Below are positions 63,128 through 64,000 of a DNA stretch of 64,000 nt, piece by piece; the stretch's first letter is position 1, and every line of letters starts with the position of its first letter. The position numbers and the translations under genes are program-made. The stretch spans positions 1,037,001 to 1,101,000 of the forward strand of contig NZ_JACHMI010000001.1 of assembly GCF_014207985.1 (NCBI RefSeq), read 5' to 3'. Origin of the DNA: Nonomuraea rubra (GTDB lineage Bacteria; Actinomycetota; Actinomycetes; Streptosporangiales; Streptosporangiaceae). Under the pieces are notes generated by a model. It was not told where the DNA came from, did not search any database, and saw nothing but the letters and a program-made list of their open reading frames with translations.

Positions 63128-64000
63128 AGCGTCACCTCCGCGGGGAGCTTGTCGGGACGCAGGCCGCGCCACACCGGGTGCCGTAGCCGTTGCTCGTCGG
63201 TCCACATCGTGTAGGCCACCTCCCCGACCAGATCCGGCCTAACCCACCGATTCCTCCACGGAACCTCATTCGTGAACGGGCTGCGCGAGATCTCCAGCGG
63301 CAGCAGCACCCGGTACAGCTCGTCCAGCACCGCGTCGGTGAACCCGGTGCCGACGTGCCCGACGTACGTCAGCCCAGCGTCCGTGAACACCCCCATGAGC
63401 AGCGATCCGACCCCGCCGGCTCGCCGCCCCTTGCCGGGTTTCCAGCCGCCGATCACGACCTCGCGCGTGGCCAGGTTCTTGACCTTGATCCACCAGGGGG
63501 ACCGGACGCCCGAGCGGTAGGGGGAGTCGAGGCGCTTGGCGATGACGCCTTCGAGGCCCTGCTCGTACGTGGCCGAGAGCAGGTCGGACTCGCCGGGGAA
63601 GTACGGCGGCGCGCCGATGTCCAGCTCGTCCAGCAGCGCCCTCCGGTCGCGGTACGACAGGTCGAACAGCGGCAGGCCGTCGAGATAGAGCAGGTCGAAC
63701 GGCATGTACGTGATCGGGTACAGCTCCAGCATGATCGGCTCGGGGTCGGTCAGGTGCATGCGGTGCTGGAGCCGTTCGAAGCTGGGCCGGCCGTGCTGGT
63801 CGAGCGCCACGACCTCGCCGTCGATGATCGCGTTCTTCAGCCCGAACCCGGAAATTTCCGGATATCTCCGCGTGTATTCGACTCCATGCCTCCCCGTCAC
63901 CCGCATCCCGCCGTCAAGATGGACGAGGGCGCGGATCCCGTCCCACTTGACCTCGAGGCCGTACTGATCGCGATCGAAGGGTAGTTCCCCAGGTACGGCC
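63124..64000 (-). CDS. ATP-dependent DNA ligase, partial (N-terminus beyond right edge)
   Basis: About 292 codons are visible. The catalytic lysine motif EVKWDGIR is encoded at 63934-63957 (Lys codon 63946-63948), followed by IIDGEVVALD, FDLLYLDG, EGVIAKRLDSPY and WIKVKN, i.e. ligase motifs I, III, IIIa, IV and V, and an OB domain ending at the stop. It seals nicks using ATP. Coupled by a 4-bp overlap to the polymerase gene, it is the ligase half of a split LigD-type NHEJ system. The start codon lies outside the window; an internal ATG at 63906 would cut off the catalytic lysine. Confidence 0.93.
   Translation of the reverse strand, partial: AVPGELPFDRDQYGLEVKWDGIRALVHLDGGMRVTGRHGVEYTRRYPEISGFGLKNAIIDGEVVALDQHGRPSFERLQHRMHLTDPEPIMLELYPITYMPFDLLYLDGLPLFDLSYRDRRALLDELDIGAPPYFPGESDLLSATYEQGLEGVIAKRLDSPYRSGVRSPWWIKVKNLATREVVIGGWKPGKGRRAGGVGSLLMGVFTDAGLTYVGHVGTGFTDAVLDELYRVLLPLEISRSPFTNEVPWRNRWVRPDLVGEVAYTMWTDEQRLRHPVWRGLRPDKLPAEVTL

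Overview
The window is very GC-rich, densely coded DNA from an actinomycete. The markers point to Streptosporangiales (Nonomuraea-like) rather than Streptomyces or Mycobacterium, but I infer this from gene content only and ran no search. They are mycothiol biosynthesis (mshB), a DAP pathway of the succinylase type, FdxA, the O-methyltransferase-sigE-anti-sigma-htrA-tatB-mrp block, and actinobacterial small families (DUF3117, DUF3107, DUF6113, DUF6529, DUF6758). I see no tRNA, rRNA, IS element, integrase or CRISPR array. It reads as chromosomal core and near-core sequence.

Layout. 1-12 kb: a methyltransferase with a striking tandem operator, two secreted or cytosolic peptidases, mshB with its membrane neighbour, a flavin reductase, a Thr/Pro-repeat secreted protein, a small HExxH membrane protein, a penicillin-acylase-type hydrolase and a cysteinyl-tRNA synthetase. 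12.2-18.3 kb: a three-gene minus-strand unit in which a RelE-like/UvrD-like helicase lies between two large paralogous proteins. One paralog keeps a sigma-region-4-like DNA-binding helix and the other has lost it. This is my best candidate for an undescribed system. 18.4-31 kb: a methyltransferase, an orphan lipoprotein solute-binding protein, fdxA-dapC, a lysozyme-like protein, dapD-dapE ending in a strong terminator, two LOG-family proteins, a DivIVA-like membrane protein, tag, and a family 8 polysaccharide lyase without a signal peptide.

31-42 kb: a PaaX-type regulator, DUF3117, pepA, and the envelope-stress block in which SigE, its zinc anti-sigma factor and a membrane HtrA protease would respond to envelope damage, next to TatB (Tat export) and Mrp (Fe-S carrier). 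A MarR regulator, DUF1003 and a soluble MgtE-N/CBS protein follow. 42-57 kb: mostly single genes (EamA exporter, lipoprotein, CoA-ester lyase, DUF6529 membrane protein, CPBP protease, a 1103-residue one-pass membrane propeller protein, Nudix, DUF6758, a metal-ligand-depleted MBL-fold protein, a RecB-type nuclease, MFS, MpaB-type oxygenase, alpha/beta hydrolase, GNAT). 57-64 kb: a DEAD-box RNA helicase with a long leader, a ferritin-like protein, DUF3107, TetR, a small acidic protein, and a split LigD system (polymerase plus ATP ligase) running off the right edge.

Regulation visible in the sequence: fourteen genes have a TANNNT box 6-8 nt before the start codon and no convincing Shine-Dalgarno (probable leaderless mRNAs). 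Two ECF/SigE-type promoters (GGAAC-N18/19-GTT) lie before sigE and before the DEAD-box helicase. Inverted repeats that look like operators precede the first methyltransferase, marR and the tetR gene. Most convergent pairs are closed by perfect hairpins or overlap tail to tail.
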